DNA of 64,000 nt from Cladorrhinum sp. PSN259 (Eukaryota; Ascomycota; Sordariomycetes; Sordariales; Podosporaceae): NCBI GenBank assembly GCA_033725935.1, contig MU867060.1, positions 744,001-808,000 on the forward strand, written 5' to 3'. The position numbers were made by a program, and so were the translations under genes. Shown here in pieces: positions 46,341 through 59,422 of the stretch; position 1 is the stretch's first letter, and every line of letters begins with the position of its first letter. The notes beneath the pieces were generated by a model that made no database searches, had not been told where the DNA came from, and worked only from the letters and a program-made list of their open reading frames with translations.

Positions 46341-49300
46341 TCATCCTTCCATCGTGACATCCTGATCAGCTCGCCGAGGCGAAAGAATCTCGCCCTCCTT
46401 CCACCGCAGATAGTCATCCTTGACCTTCTGCACCTCTTCATGACTCAAGCCCTTCATCCAGGCATTGTTGGTCACCATCTTCTCCTTGAGCCTCTCGGCC
46501 TTGAGCTCACGTCGGAACCTGGCCTTGGCCGCTTCCTCTTGGGCTTCCTCATCTGAAAGACGCCGACCGGTGCTGTAGATGACACAATCACTAGTACCCT
46601 TCTCAAACACCATCTTGTACGAGTTGAGGCAGATCCTGACGACCAGATTCTCCTGGAAGACCAAAGGCTTGGGCGAATAACCGTCATCGGTGTCCTTAGC
46701 ATCCGATGGGAGGTTGCGCTCCATAACCACCTTCTGCAACCGTGACCGAACAACACCCTCAGTGGGCTCTATCCGCACATATGAAGAGATGTAGTACTGC
46801 CACTGTTGAATGCGCTCCATCTCATCTGTATGGAACGTCGTCTCCTCCTTCTGCAGCCATCGTGCAGTTGCTTCCTGGCGATCCGGATTCTGTAAATTGG
46901 GGTCAGTCCTGAGGTTAAAAGCCACAAAAATGGTAGAAATATCATACCCAGCTGATGACAAACATATCGTTGTCCTTGATACACTTCTCTGCAAACTTGC
47001 GCATGCTGATTTCGTTCTGGTAACTGGTCTCACTCTGCTGCCGGCTCTCTAAGTATGCCTTTACAAGCTCCTTTGTCTTCTCACCTTTAGCGTCAGGATT
47101 GTTGCATGAGAGTGCTAAGCGGCACAGAGTCTTGAGCAGGTCCTGAATGGTGTAAAGCTTCCAGCCCTTCTTGAGGTAATATCGACGCAAAACGTCCTGG
47201 TATCTGCTCTCGTCCGTATCACCGTTGATGTACTCCTCGATCATTGTAGCAGTCTTGGGCCAGAACTGGTCCTCATCATCAGCGTCAAAGAAGTGCAATC
47301 CTTCGTGGGCAGTGCCGATGATCTTAGCCGGCTTCTCTGCATTCTCCCGCTGGATCTCCTCATGAACGCTGTCTTTGCTTGCCTTTACATCCTCCAACCG
47401 CTTGTAGAGCGTTTGGAATACCGTAAAGAAAACATAGATGTTCTGGTTGCAGTAGAAGTTATACCAGGATCGGGGGAATGGGGCGTCTGCCTTGAGCTCA
47501 CCATCTACATCGACCAGGTCGTTGCCGCTGCCGGCCTTACTCTTATCGACAATGACCGCTCTAGGGATTGTCGGTAACCAGCGACCGTTTGAAACGTCTG
47601 GGACTGTAGTATCTTCCGGCGCATCTGGCATCTCTTCTTCGTTGGCTGAGCCCACATCGGGGGTGGTCTCCTTGCTTCCCGAAGCCGCGCTGTCCTCCTT
47701 CTGTGTTCGGCTACGACTGCCGTTGCGCCCAGGATCTAGGACTCCACGAAGGAGGTCCGATTTCTTGCCATTGCGGCGGCTACGGCCATTGGTGAGCTCC
47801 AAGGGAGCCGGGTCATCTTCGTCTTCCTCGGCAGAATCTTGATCAATGTCTGCAAGCTTTTCATGAACCTTTTCTTCGGGAAGGTCAAAAAAGGTGGGAA
47901 TGAAGGTCTCGAAGAACTCAGAAATGCGTCTTCGCTCGACCGTGTTGTGCTGACCACCGACATTGGCATAAATGATCATGAAACGGAGCAGATCCAAGAG
48001 CAATTCTCGATCAGCAAAGGCATACGAAAACTGGTACCGCGTCGTCTTCCCTCTAGCGAGACGAATACGTCGCTGTTCCTCATGCTTGGTCTTGATAACA
48101 TCAACTAGATGCTTGGCGGCGAGACTGCGTTTGTCATTCGTCTTGACTTGGATCCCCATATGATCCAAACTCTTGAGGTGCATCTGCTCTGTCTGCGCCT
48201 GCCAAACTTTCTCCCACTCTCTCTGTGTAAATCTCCATTCTTCGTCCTTCTGTTTCAGGCGGGCCATGACGACAGGAACAACGGTGAATGGGCTCCTGAA
48301 CAAATCGTTGGCAACCTCGCAGCCTTTTTCGGGGCCATAGATCTTCTTCAATACTCTCTTATAGATTGAAGTGCTTTGTCCACCGAGGCCGTGCGGCATC
48401 TTGAAACTGGCTCTCTCGCTCGGAGGCAGCGATAGCATCTGCTGAGCAATCGGTTCCAGAAGCTGAATGCACTTTTGATTCGCCTCAATGAAGAAGTCGT
48501 AGTCGTGACGTTCCTCCTCGATACGATGGAGCCCCTCCTCATACGCATTCTTTCTGTGTGCGACGAACCCAGAATCTTCGGATGCCCAGGTTGGGTGGGA
48601 TGCCCATTCGTCGTTGAGAACCGAAGCGCAGAGCTCATCACGGCCAGAACAGGGCTTGAGGCGTTCCCGTCTGGGTAGCAGTCGATAGCTGGGACCAAAT
48701 CCTCGGCAGTTGCTCAAGGAAATCTTTCCGGTCGGGGGCTCGGGTCGGTTCTCGATCGTCTCGTCGCTGGTTTCGTGCTTGAGCATCGCTCTCAAGGCTG
48801 CCAGCAGCTCCGGGTTGCCGCCCATGAACTGGTTTGCCTTGTAGATTAGGACATCCTTTGTGATTAAATCCTGTGTCCACATATTGAGCAGTTTCAAAAA
48901 CTCGAGGGTGGCGGTTCTGTTTCCGATCTGTTTCTTAACCTTTTCGAAGAAGGCGAGCTCCTCCTGGGCAGAAACTTGGAGTGGTGTGGGTGGCAGCGGT
49001 TCGGGCATGGTGGGCGTCAAGGTCGACTCGATGAACGTGCCGTCGGCGTTGTTCGGTTTGTGGGCTAGCTTAGCACGTTTAGCTGTGCCCGGAGCAGCGG
49101 GAGGTGGTGCTCGCAGCGATGAGGTCGGGATCTGGTCGGGTGCAGTCGAGTTTGCAATGGCGAGCGGCTTGTCAGCGCGACGCTTCTTGTTCTCCTTCGT
49201 AGCGCTGGCGGGCGGTGCGAAGTTGCCCACGGGCGGCATCTTGGGAGCATCGCGGACTGGATTGCCAGGCTGAGGAGTCGGCGTAGTAATGGCCATCGGC

Positions 49301-51115
49301 ATGGTCTCCTCGGGACGCTGGCCGGCCGATCGCGTTTGTGCGGCCGACTCGGGGAGGAATTGCTTAAAGTCCTCGAGGAGGTCGGGTGCCGTGTGGAAGA
49401 GGGTGGTAACCTGCGAATATACGTCTTGGATGGGCTTTTGTTCCCGCTGGTATGTTTGGAGAATTTCGAGGAATTGTTTGTAAATCTCGGGTTTATCCTG
49501 GAAGCGGTTCTGAAGAACAGCAATAAGTCAACGGTCCTGTGTCAGGCTGCCGGAAAAGTGTATCCACTGGCAAGTTTTGCTTGACCTATCGATTTCCCCA
49601 TCCCTAAGTTCCATCCCAAATCTGCCTCCAAAACCTAAACAAGAAAAAAAAAAAAGTTACGCACCTTGATCTTGTTGACATAGCTTATCGCGTGGTTGAA
49701 TTCGACGGGACCACGCTTTTCCAGATTGGCTTGCTGGGCAGCGGAGCCGTTTGCACTAGGCGGGCCGGTGGCAGGTGTTGGTGTGTGCGCAGTTCGCGGA
49801 ACCGGGGGCTGGCTCAAGGCTGAAGCTCCATTCTGCGCGGTCGGTACTGATCTCTGTTGAATAGGACTGGTTTCGAATGAGTTGCTCTGGCTAGAACCAG
49901 GGAAGCCCAACGGGCCGTTGTTCTGCGCGGGCACGCTGAAAGCAGCTTCCGGGCTTTCCACGCTGTGCTGCAGCGCCTGCCAACCTCCAGGCCGGGCTCC
50001 CGTCATGTACACCTGCGACGGGCCGTTAGTTGGCTGAGGTCCGTCGAGCTGAGTTGGTCGAGGACCGCCAATCGAGTGGATCGTCGAGCCGGACGGGGTG
50101 GTCACTCGGATGCTGTTGGGGTTGTTCTCAAGCCCGCATTCGATCCGATAGCCCGGGGGCAGAAACGTATTGAATCCTTGGATGAGGTTTGGATGGCCGG
50201 CAAACAATTCAGATACCCTGTTAATAACACCAGGAGTGTCGATACTGCTCCAAATTAGCGGGCTTAGCGTCACCTGCCGGGAGATCCGGCACCTACGTTT
50301 GGCTTTTGAAATCCTTCATGATGTCCAAAAACTTGTTGTACACATCTGGCTGCTCCTGAAACTGAACCTTGACCTGGTCAAGGTAGCTTAGCGCGTCCTG
50401 TAAAGTTCAGCCACAGTTAACACCTTAAACAGGCCACGCCGCCATGCCACTCAGGGGCAATGATGCTTACATTTAAGATGGGCTGCTGGCCCTGCGGCAT
50501 GCCTCCGGGTCCAGGAGGAATTGCATGAGCAGGATTCATATTGGGACCAAAGGGCAGTTGCTGCATGCTCCTTGCACCATCCTGAGCTTGCTGAAGCGGA
50601 CCACCAAAGATGGAATTTGGGTTGTGAGGAATGTTGGACATTGGCACTGAGCCAGGCCCAGGTCCAGGGGCAAAGATTTGATGTTGAGGGGCGGTTGAAG
50701 CTCCTGACGCACCATGTTGGGGCGGGCGACCAGGCTCAGCATGGAGCGCCCCAAAGGTGGGCGTCGGTCCGGGAGGACCACCGATTGGTATGGATGGAGC
50801 TGCGCTGCCGTGATTGGCAAGCAGGCCTCCGGGACCGGTGATAGAGTTGGGAATCCGCGATGCGACGGGCTGGTGGATGGGCAGTGAACCGGCACTGCTA
50901 TGGTGCGGAGCAGGGGGCTGATAGGGCTCGCGGTGGGGGCGGTCGGCATCGTCACGGTCGCGTTCGCGCTCACGGTCCCGGTCTCTTTCTCGTCGGGCAA
51001 TCTCGTCCTGCTGAAGGGCACGGTGTCGTTGCTCCTCCATGTCACGTTCTCGCTCGCGCTCCCGATCGCGCTCACCGCCAAAGGTGGCGCCGGGCCCGTT
51101 TAGCTGGCTGTTCAT
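46341..51115 (-). CDS. sin3: Sin3 transcriptional corepressor
   Basis: Exons 51115-50471, 50397-50297, 50244-49665, 49509-46948 and 46889-46341 (introns 73, 52, 155 and 58 nt) give 1478 residues. Sin3 scaffolds the Rpd3-type histone deacetylase complex. The N-terminus is Arg/Glu/Asp repeats then Pro/Gly-rich. PAH1 spans about 214-285 ([13 protein letters not shown]...NTFLPPGY), built across two introns. PAH2 spans about 428-498 ([17 protein letters not shown]...FKQFLPES), also across an intron. PAH3 lies near 625-690 ([23 protein letters not shown]). The HDAC-interaction region follows with [16 protein letters not shown] and [18 protein letters not shown]. The last exon closes the C-terminal Sin3a domain. 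Every intron in the 5' half falls in or beside a PAH domain. Confidence 0.95.
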
Positions 51116-51757
51116 GGTGCCTCTGTCAAGAGGGCAGCGTCAGCTCAATTCCGACGATGATCCCTTTGCGCAATGCGCGAGCCGTGCAAAAAAAGGGCAA
51201 AACGGTGCTTACAGCTGCGGCTGTTATCATATGAGCCTGGCGCAAAACATCTAACAAATACAAGGCTCGGTGTTTCAATACACAGTCGGGATGAAAGGGG
51301 GTGATCGCGGCATAGTTTGCTGGTGCTGTTGAGCGAAGGAGTTCCAAGTGTGCCAATGCTTCCCAGTCGCCGCAGCGAAGAACTGGAACCGATAAGATAA
51401 CCGGTGAAACTTCGGGCCTGTAGCCGGTCAGGGGAAGAGCTCGCTCCTCAAGCTTCCCGGTTCAGCTTTCCAGGTTGTGATCTAATTAAAGCACGAGCCA
51501 CGTGACACACTTATACACTATATCCATCGCCACTATCAGCTCATTCACAGTAAACAGAGGGCAGCACGGTATGTCGGGTTCTATCATGAAGGGACTGAAT
51601 AGAATAATCTTCAGCGGTGTTACTTGTTCCATCTGATCCAAGACCAGACATGTTTATTTTGAAGGAGAATGAAACATGTTAAAAGTCTTTGACACTCGTC
51701 ACTTCAAAAAGGAGGAAACACCATAATAGCTGTAGGTCAAAGCATCTCAATTATTCC
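51116..51757. other. intergenic, Sin3 promoter
   Basis: 642 nt upstream of Sin3 (minus) and downstream of the FAS1 gene. No gene seen. Confidence 0.4.
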
Positions 51758-52457
51758 TCAAGCATAATTGCGCGCGCCCTTCAAAATCCAAATCTCACCG
51801 TTTGCAACTGTCTTCGCGACGTTGGCAACCTCGATATCTCCAGGCTGAACCACTCGGACACCGTCTTTCACTTCCCACCATATATCCCTATCACCCAAGA
51901 CGGACTTGACTTTTTGTCCCTCTTGCCAAAAATCCACGGGAATGAGATGCGCTTCGACAAATCGTTGAAGATTCTTCTGTGCTCTCTCATGTCCATCGCT
52001 TCCCTCATAGGCATTAGGTCCAAGCGCACCATAGTCTCTCGGGTCTTCCCATGGTTTTCGAGGAAGCTTTTCGATGGCTGAGTTCAGCGGTGCAAGAACA
52101 GTTGTGTTTTTAGATGGATCGTCAAGACGGAGAATAGCAGATTCGATGTCTCGTACAAACCTAAATAAACAGTATCAGAACCTATCTGTGAGCCCAAGCA
52201 AATCTCAAGAAGAACAGTACATACCCTGCAAACAAAGTGATACTCCTATCTGTTCCCATCACGTCGGAAAGGATTACGCCGCCGCCAGATCCCGACGGAG
52301 GGCCTTTCGGTAACGACTTGTCCGAATCCGGAGGGAGAGCCGGACCTGGACTAGACTCCATGATGGGAACTTGAGAACCCCGAAAAAGGGGTAATACGAG
52401 TTGGGATGAGACAATAGACGCACCGAATACAGCAGTAGGGATGATTCCAAAGCGCAT
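51758..52457 (-). CDS. FAS1 (fasciclin)-domain protein
   Basis: Exons 52457-52225 and 52160-51758 (64-nt intron) give 211 residues. An N-terminal hydrophobic segment (about residues 3-24) can act as signal peptide or anchor. A Pro/Gly/Ser-rich stretch follows. The FAS1 fold starts at ILSDVMGTDRSITLFAGFVR, with the usual TVLAPLNSAIEKLP motif. It ends with GDIEVANVAKTVANGEIWIL, where family members have the 'ANV...NGVIHVID' ending. The junction restores LFAGFVRDIESAI. This is a small single-domain FAS1 protein of the kind known in Neurospora and other filamentous fungi without an assigned function. FAS1 domains usually mediate extracellular adhesion. Confidence 0.85.
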
Positions 52458-53570
52458 TTTGACTTTTGCGAAATCAATCTACCGGTAGATATAGGATGTT
52501 TGAATAAATTGGCAAGGGAAACTGTTTGTGCATGTCTAGCCCCGACGCTGTTGGTGACGTCAGCCCATTTTGCGGGGGAAACCACCTGGAAATGCTGGGC
52601 GCTGCCGTGCAACGAATGATATCTAGATATTTGTCAGCACACATGGAATCCGGCTGTGAATTTGAAGAATGGTGATCTCTCAGATGTCTTTTTCATCCTC
52701 GGTCAACACCAGAAGTTCAACAAGATATTCAAGAGAGATGAACAGTAAAAGGAGCCAGCTCGCCTAGCGTCCGGGGGATATGGAAACTTAATGTCGGTGC
52801 AATGCAATTGAAGTCTTGGATTTGCAGTCTGAATCACATGCAAGCATGCACTTCAAAGCTCCCAAAGTGGTCGCTGCAACATTGAGTTTGCACCGAACCT
52901 CCAAGCGGACTATTGTTGCGACAGGGGCAACTCATGCGGAGCAAAGTAGGGACTCCCTCGGGGGCAGATAGTTGCATCAACCAGGATGGTAGAGCACCTG
53001 TCGAAGAATGTCGGGGCTCAACTGATCAGAAGACCTCGAGGACCTTCGCCAGGAAAAGTGAAAGCCAGGGAAAGCATGTGACCCTGCGGGGGAATTCTCT
53101 GGGGTAAGCAGGGAGCTAGGTGGGCTCGGTGGGTGGTAACCTGTGGGCCTGTCCTCTGCCGCCTTGCCTCGGCTTCCGGCATGCCAGCTTGGAAGAACTG
53201 GAAACGCCCTGAATGGAATATTAAGCTGGTCAACCTCCCGTGTTGTTCGTCTCTTTGTTGATTAATTCCTTTCACCATCATCCCCAACTCCAATAAGAGC
53301 CGCTGCGTGGTATCTTTTTGGTAAGTGCTGTCGTCTGTCCTTCTCACAAATTCCTTCGAAAAGTGGGGGATCTAGTACTCCGTAAATCAGTTTGAAACTA
53401 ACCTGGAGTCGGACCACCCTTAGCCTCGGCACCCATTCGCGACCTTGAAATAGACCAGCTCGCTGCTCCATTCCTCGTCTCTTGTTGTCGCACGCCTCAA
53501 ACAGTCAACTTTTCTCCTTTTCTTCTTTTAGTTTTCTTTCGAATACCCTCACACACATCTATCCATCAAA
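52458..53570. other. divergent promoter region, FAS1 / fumarate reductase
   Basis: 1.1 kb. Short minus frames at 53018-53471 have no support. The right end is pyrimidine-rich (TTTTCTCCTTTTC), as in leaders of highly expressed fungal genes, which fits the C-ending codon bias of the reductase. Confidence 0.4.
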
Positions 53571-55548
53571 ATGGCACCATCCGTTATTGTTGTCGGTATG
53601 CATTCGATTCCTGCCTCAATCACGAGGTCATATTTTGATGACGGAATGGCCGGCTAACACTTTTGCAGGTGGCGGTCTCTCGGGACTTAGCGCCGCTCAC
53701 ACTCTTTACATCAATGGCGGTATGTAAACAATATTCTGGAATATATCATTTTACGTTGAAAGCTGACAATGGTTCTCACCAGGCAACGTCACTGTTCTCG
53801 ACAAGCAGTCTTTCTTCGGTGGCAACTCGACAAAGGCGACGTCCGGTATCAACGGTGCTCTCACAAGAACCCAGGTCGACCTCAAGATCGGTGATTCAGT
53901 GAAGCAGTTCTACGATGACACTCTCAAGTCTGCCCGTGACAAAGCCAGACCCGACCTTATCAAGGTCCTCACCTACAAGTCCGCCGCTGCCGTTGAGTGG
54001 CTCCAGGATGTTTTCGGCCTTGACCTTACCCTCGTCTCTCGTCTCGGCGGTCACTCCCAGCCACGTACTCACCGTGGCCACGATGCTAAGTTCCCCGGTA
54101 TGGCCATCACCTACGCTCTGATGCAGAGACTCGAGGAGCTCGCCGAGACCGAGCCCGAGCGTGTCAAGATTATCAAGAAGGCCCGCGTTGTCGACCTCAA
54201 CAAGGAGGGCAACACCGTCACTGGTGTCAGGTACGAGAAGGATGGCGAGATCCACTCCCTCGAGGGCCCCGTTGTCCTTGCTACCGGTGGCTACGCTGCC
54301 GACTTCGGCGAGGGCTCCCTCCTCCAGCAGCATCGTCCCGACACCATGGGCCTTGCTACCACCAACGGCTCCCACGCTACTGGTGATGGCCAGAAGCTCG
54401 TCATGAAGATTGGCGGAAACGGTATCGACATGGACAAGGTTCAGGTTCACCCTACTGGTCTCGTTGATCCCAAGGATCCCGGCTCCAAGTGGAAGTTCCT
54501 TGCCGCTGAGGCTCTCCGTGGTGAGGGTGGTATCCTTCTCAACGGCGATGGTGACCGCTTCTGCGACGAGCTCGGACACCGTGATTACGTCTCTGGCATG
54601 ATCCACAAGGAGAAGGATAAGGGCAAGTACCCCGTCCGCCTTGTCCTCAACTCCAAGGCTTCCAACGTCCTCGACTTTCACACCCGCCACTACTCCGGCC
54701 GTGGTCTCATGAAGAAGATGACCGGCAAGGAGCTCGCCAAGGAGATCGGCTGCACTCCCGAGCACCTCCAGAAGACCTTCAAGACCTACAATGCCTATGC
54801 TGAGGGCAAGGAGAAGGATCCTTGGGGCAAGAAGTTCTTCCACAACGGGCCCCTCGACATCAACGATGATTTCCACGTCTCCGTGATGGAGCCTGTTCTC
54901 CACTTCACCATGGGTGGTATTGAGATCAACGACAAGGCCCAGGTTCTCAACAAGGAGAAGAAGCCCTTCGAGGGTCTCTTCGCCTGCGGTGAGCTTGCCG
55001 GTGGCGTTCACGGTGCCAACCGTCTCGGTGGCTCTTCCCTTTTGGGTTGCGTCGTCTACGGCCGTGTGGCTGGTGACTCTGCCAGCAACTACCTCTTCCA
55101 GCAGGCTCTCAAGGGCACCAGCACTGGTGCCTCCCGTCTCGGCCAAATCGCTCTCCACATCGATCCCAACACTCCCGGCAAGATCTCCGTCCAGTGGGGC
55201 GGTGCTGGTCAGGCCACTGCTCAGACTGCCGCTCCTGCTGCTGCTGCGGCCCCTGCGGCCAAGCCTGCCCCTAAACCTTTCTCCATCCCTGAAAAGGAGT
55301 TCACCCTCGAGGAGGTTGCCAAGCACAACAAGAAGGAGGACCTCTGGGTTGTTGTCAAAGGTGTTGTTCTTGACTTGACTGGCTGGCTCGATGAGCACCC
55401 AGGTGGCCCCCAGGCCATCCTCAACTTCATGGGCCGTGACGCCACCGAGGAGTTCGAGATGCTTCACGACGATGAGGTCATCCCCAAGTATGCCCCAGAG
55501 CAGGTCATCGGCAGAGTCAAGGGCCAGAAGGTCACTCTCGAGATCTAA
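53571..55548 (+). CDS. soluble fumarate reductase fused to cytochrome b5 domain
   Basis: Exons 53571-53595, 53669-53719 and 53783-55548 (introns 73 and 63 nt) give 613 residues. The enzyme reduces fumarate to succinate with FADH2, reoxidising cofactors when oxygen is short. The N-terminus MAPSVIVVGGGLSGLSAAHT is a Rossmann FAD-binding motif with no presequence, so a cytosolic form. Fumarate-reductase motifs include GGNSTKATSGINGA, LATGGYAADF, QVHPTGLVDP, LRGEGGILLN and GELAGGVHGANRLGGSSLLGC. After an Ala/Pro linker (about 475-500) comes a cytochrome b5 domain with heme ligands His564 (in HPGG) and His587. The combination is known in fungi (Osm1/Frd1-like proteins with b5 tail). The b5 domain may receive electrons from a reductase. 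Very strong C/G third-position bias suggests high expression and creates a long antisense frame. Confidence 0.94.
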
Positions 55549-56320
55549 CCAAAGCCGGTCACCATGAATGAATCCATTTACTCTGTATTTCAAATTACAG
55601 CATCTGCATGGCGCTTGGGTGCGCGCACACATCTTTTATTATATAGAGAACAGAGGCGCGCATACATACACAACAGAGATGGCCGCGCCGTGTAAATGGT
55701 GGCGCAAAAAGGCAGTTGTCCAAGGAATGGACAGGAGCTCTGCCACTCATGATATAGGAAGCTAACCAAGCGTCTTCTTTGGAAAGTTTTTCGCTGGCTT
55801 CCTTTTTTGGTCGCAGGAACAACATCACTGCGTTTTTTGGTTATGTATTGATAGCTCTTTTTGGGTTTTTGGGAAGATCCCACTTTTGGTGGGCTGTTTT
55901 TGAGTAATATAATGAGAAGATGATCAAAATTTTGAACCTCTTTACACTAGATTTTTGTGAATGCGTTAACGTTGATTATGTATGATTTTAGTTATGGCCG
56001 GAACTTTGCTTAGACGATTTCAAGCTTGATGATTATGTAGTTGGATGGCATTAGTGATGGAAACGATCTCAAGTAGATGATTTAGGTATGCTTCGGCAAA
56101 GGTGAAATACTACATGTGGGAGTCAAAAGGAGACATCTCGGTGAGGAAAATTGTGGAATGCTTGGGCTATTGTCTGGGTAATCTGTAGTGGGCTTTAGAC
56201 TAGTGATGGTGCTTAGAGGTGTACTCCCTACCCACGAAAAAAATGGAGACTGGATAGAATCTAATGCTCAAATATTTGTAGCGCGGTATACGCCTAATTC
56301 ATACTTTCCTATCATAGTAT

Positions 56321-56404
56321 GCCTATTTAGCTTCTATTAATGCATTCCTGACTCCTTTCTACGCCTGTTCAGCTTCTATTAATATATTCCTGACTCCTTT
56401 CTAC
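56321..56404. repeat. 42-bp tandem duplication
   Basis: Two adjacent 42-nt copies (56321-56362 and 56363-56404) differ at four positions, all transitions. The shared core is GCTTCTATTAAT and ATTCCTGACTCCTTTCTAC. Confidence 0.85.
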
Positions 56405-57121
56405 GTATACTGGATATTCCACCACGTACTATCTTTTAACTTGCCATTTTCTAATATCTAAATATTATATTGAAATAAAAATCAATTTGATACATGGGGA
56501 AATGGTGAAAATGTGGCTGTGTTAGTACTGAGAGGGTGCTACCTGCAGTCTCCATTATTTCGTGGGCAGGGAGATGTAATAATTTCATTGCATGTTTTTC
56601 TGGCTTGTGACAGCGACAGTTTTGCAGCCACAGAGAGGGGAAGGAAGAGAGGGAGGGCGGAAGTGTACCATCCTGAACATCAAAATTAAAACCTGATATA
56701 GAAGATATGTCTGTAAATTTACGTTCACGTTATTGCGTGGTGTGACTTTTGGTGAAGCGAAGTGAGAGAGGGTTGGAATGGCTATTTCGAGGTTAATCCG
56801 TTTTATGTTGCTTTTATTAGGGAGAAGATGCCATGTATCGCTCGACGATGTTGAATGTCATATAAGAGGTTTTATGTGGAATTTCTTTTTGACTGTGCGT
56901 GTGTGGATGTGCTTTGTTGAACTCGTTAACGGAGAATCTTGGAGGCAGGCAAGATTGGTAAAGAAAGCGGCTTCTGTCTCGTGATATTCGCTCGTGAATT
57001 TAAAAGGGCGGGTCTCTTACGGTGGTTATGAAAACTAAAAGGTTGTTATTTGTGGCAGGGAAGATTGGTAAAAGGCGGAGACGTGGAGAGAGAAAGTTAG
57101 AAGTTGTCGAGAGTCCACGTG

Positions 57122-57393
57122 GACGTTTGAATGGCTGTGGGAATTGTTACTTTAAAGTTGACGCCTCATATCTGGGATTTTAGAGAGTCATTCAAAATAT
57201 TTATTGGGAGGTCAAGTGATCTTATATGAACATGACAGGCACGGTAAGTATAAGCTCGAGTGGCCATGGGTGACGTTTTAAACGGCTGTGGGGTGGCTAC
57301 GTTGGAGTTAAGGCCCGTCTTTGGACTATAGAGTCAGGTAGGTGAATTAGGAGAGGTCAAGTGACATTGTTTCTGTCGGAATATGACACACGT
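57122..57393. repeat. diverged direct repeat, unit about 120 bp
   Basis: Copy A at 57122-57242 and copy B at 57272-57393. Shared blocks in the same order are GACGTTT, GGCTGTGG, AGAGTCA, GAGGTCAAGTGA and ATGACA-CACG. Many differences are C/T or G/A. Confidence 0.6.
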
Positions 57394-59422
57394 TGTGAAG
57401 CAGAGCGAGAGAGCACCGCAGTGCAGTGACGGAGGTTGGAAATCGTGGCGATTTGGGCGGACCTTGGACATTGTGGGATGGTGGTTAGCCATTTCTGAGA
57501 TACAACTGCCAGCTTGAACTCTTTCCGTTCCACTACCGATGAGTCTAACTTCATTAATGCTTTCACGTTTCAGCATTCTCAATGCCAGCGCCACCAGGGA
57601 GACTCTGCCGGCTGAGCCAGGAGACACACAGATGTTGGGCTGATAAGCCCAAGCACCTCACCTGTTGCCTTGACGTTATTTATAGCTGTACTTGCTTTGT
57701 GGGCCTAAATAAACATGGGAAGACCTGTGCTGGATCTAATGACGCTCACAGCTGCCCTCAACACGGAAATTAGTCCTCAACGCCGAGATCTTGTTCGGTC
57801 CTTGGTAGGGTTTGAAGTTGGGAGATTATCCTGAGGCGCGGAATACGCGGCATCCCGCTCATTTGTAAGGCAGTAACGATCCCAAATCCTTCACATCCAT
57901 GCCAACATATAAACCTGAGAAGGCACTGAGGAGGAACGGCATAACTGGCCATGAAAATTGGAGCCAATACTCAGACCTCAGCTTGTTGCTGTTGCCATAA
58001 ACAAGCCAGGAGACATGGGTTCTCTAACCGCCACAGTCTTGGACCTGTCGGACTAGGACTGGATGGACAAGCAATGCCTAACCAAGCACCAAGCACATGC
58101 GAATGCCCGCAAACTGGTCGCATGTTCAGGGCTTAATATAAAATGTGAAATGTGCGGTGTGTATGCAGCCCTGGTGGAACCTGCATCTGTGTATCTCTGG
58201 AGCCAGTTGAATTAAGTACTGTACATATTCCATGACCCAAGTCTATTCCGGAATTGTCAGTCATGAAATCCGTTATCCTCATGGAGGGGATACCTGTCGA
58301 AACACATCGGTAACTCTTCGGCCCAAGGACAGGAGGAACCAAGATGTCGATGCAACTCCCACACCCATTAGATAATCGAATGATGTGGCATTGACGGCAA
58401 ACCATCCCCTCAAGAACTTGGTCTCAGGGACGGTGGTGTCGTCCCCCATGTAAGAAAGGGGGTGGTTGTCGCCGGCCAACCACGCCTTGACCCTCCCGCT
58501 GTCCCTGATCAGGCCTAGTTGCGGGAACAGGCTGTGGCACAAGAACAAAAAAGGCTCTGTCCTCTTTATTTTCTCGCCAAGCGCGATGGAAACCACACCA
58601 CCAGCGCCATTCCCCCTCAGAGCTGCAAGCCTCTGGCACAAATCAACCAAATCAGCCAATTGCCTGTGAAACCAGAAAACATCAAACTGTGGATGGGCTC
58701 GACTTTTTGGGTTATACTATTGCTTTTGCAATTTGCTTTTACTACAGCTTTCGTCTAAATATGCCCGTGGGGAGGGGCATCCGGATTCAAGCTGAAAATT
58801 GTCATTCCGTGTACTCGGGAACGATTGTCCATTGTTGTTGGGTAAGATGAAATGCGAGAAATGGTGGGTTGATTGTGATTGATTGAATGAATGAATGAAA
58901 GAGTGGATGTGGGTGGGTGACCTGGTCCGCGCGGACATGGATGGGTCTCGCTGCAACTCCTTCCATTGACAGGACCAATTGCAAACCAAGAAGTGGGAAC
59001 GCTGCCTGACCCCACCAGCAGCGGATGATTGGCCGGAACCAGAGTCAGCCATGTTCAGCTAACCGGATTAGAACTAGGGGTCACTAGCGTCATCCGTCTC
59101 CATTGGCTGGTCTTTTGCTCAGTCGCAGGCAAGAGAGAGAGGATCCGCTCCCTTCCCCAGACTTGGATCAGTCCAGGTCGGTTCGACTCAAATTCCCCAC
59201 ACATTTCCCATTTATCGTCAATCCCAACGAACCTCCTTCGACAACCACCCCGACCAATCCGCCATTTTCGCCCGCGACGACAGCCTTCGAATACGCCGTC
59301 GATGGCCGCGAATAATTAATCGCCCCCCGCAAATCGAGCAGCGACCGACGCCGACGCGGTGGAATCGAAAACTGAGGCTGGATTGAAGGACCCCCCCTCA
59401 TGAAGGGGTTCCCAAAGCCATC

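Larger units (their letters stand above)
55549..59422. other. 3.9-kb gene-poor region with short repeats
   Basis: No supported gene. 55900-57000 is AT-rich. It holds a 42-bp tandem duplication (56321-56404) and a diverged direct repeat of about 120 bp (57122-57242 and 57272-57393). A run of frames near 57582-59050 lacks coding character. The last 300 nt are the transporter leader. Confidence 0.45.

Noticed and set aside
53896..55632. 578-codon open frame antisense to the fumarate reductase gene
   Set aside because: It mirrors a strongly C/G-ending coding exon. Its product is low in aromatic and Cys residues, rich in Leu, Val, Gly and Glu, and has no domain.
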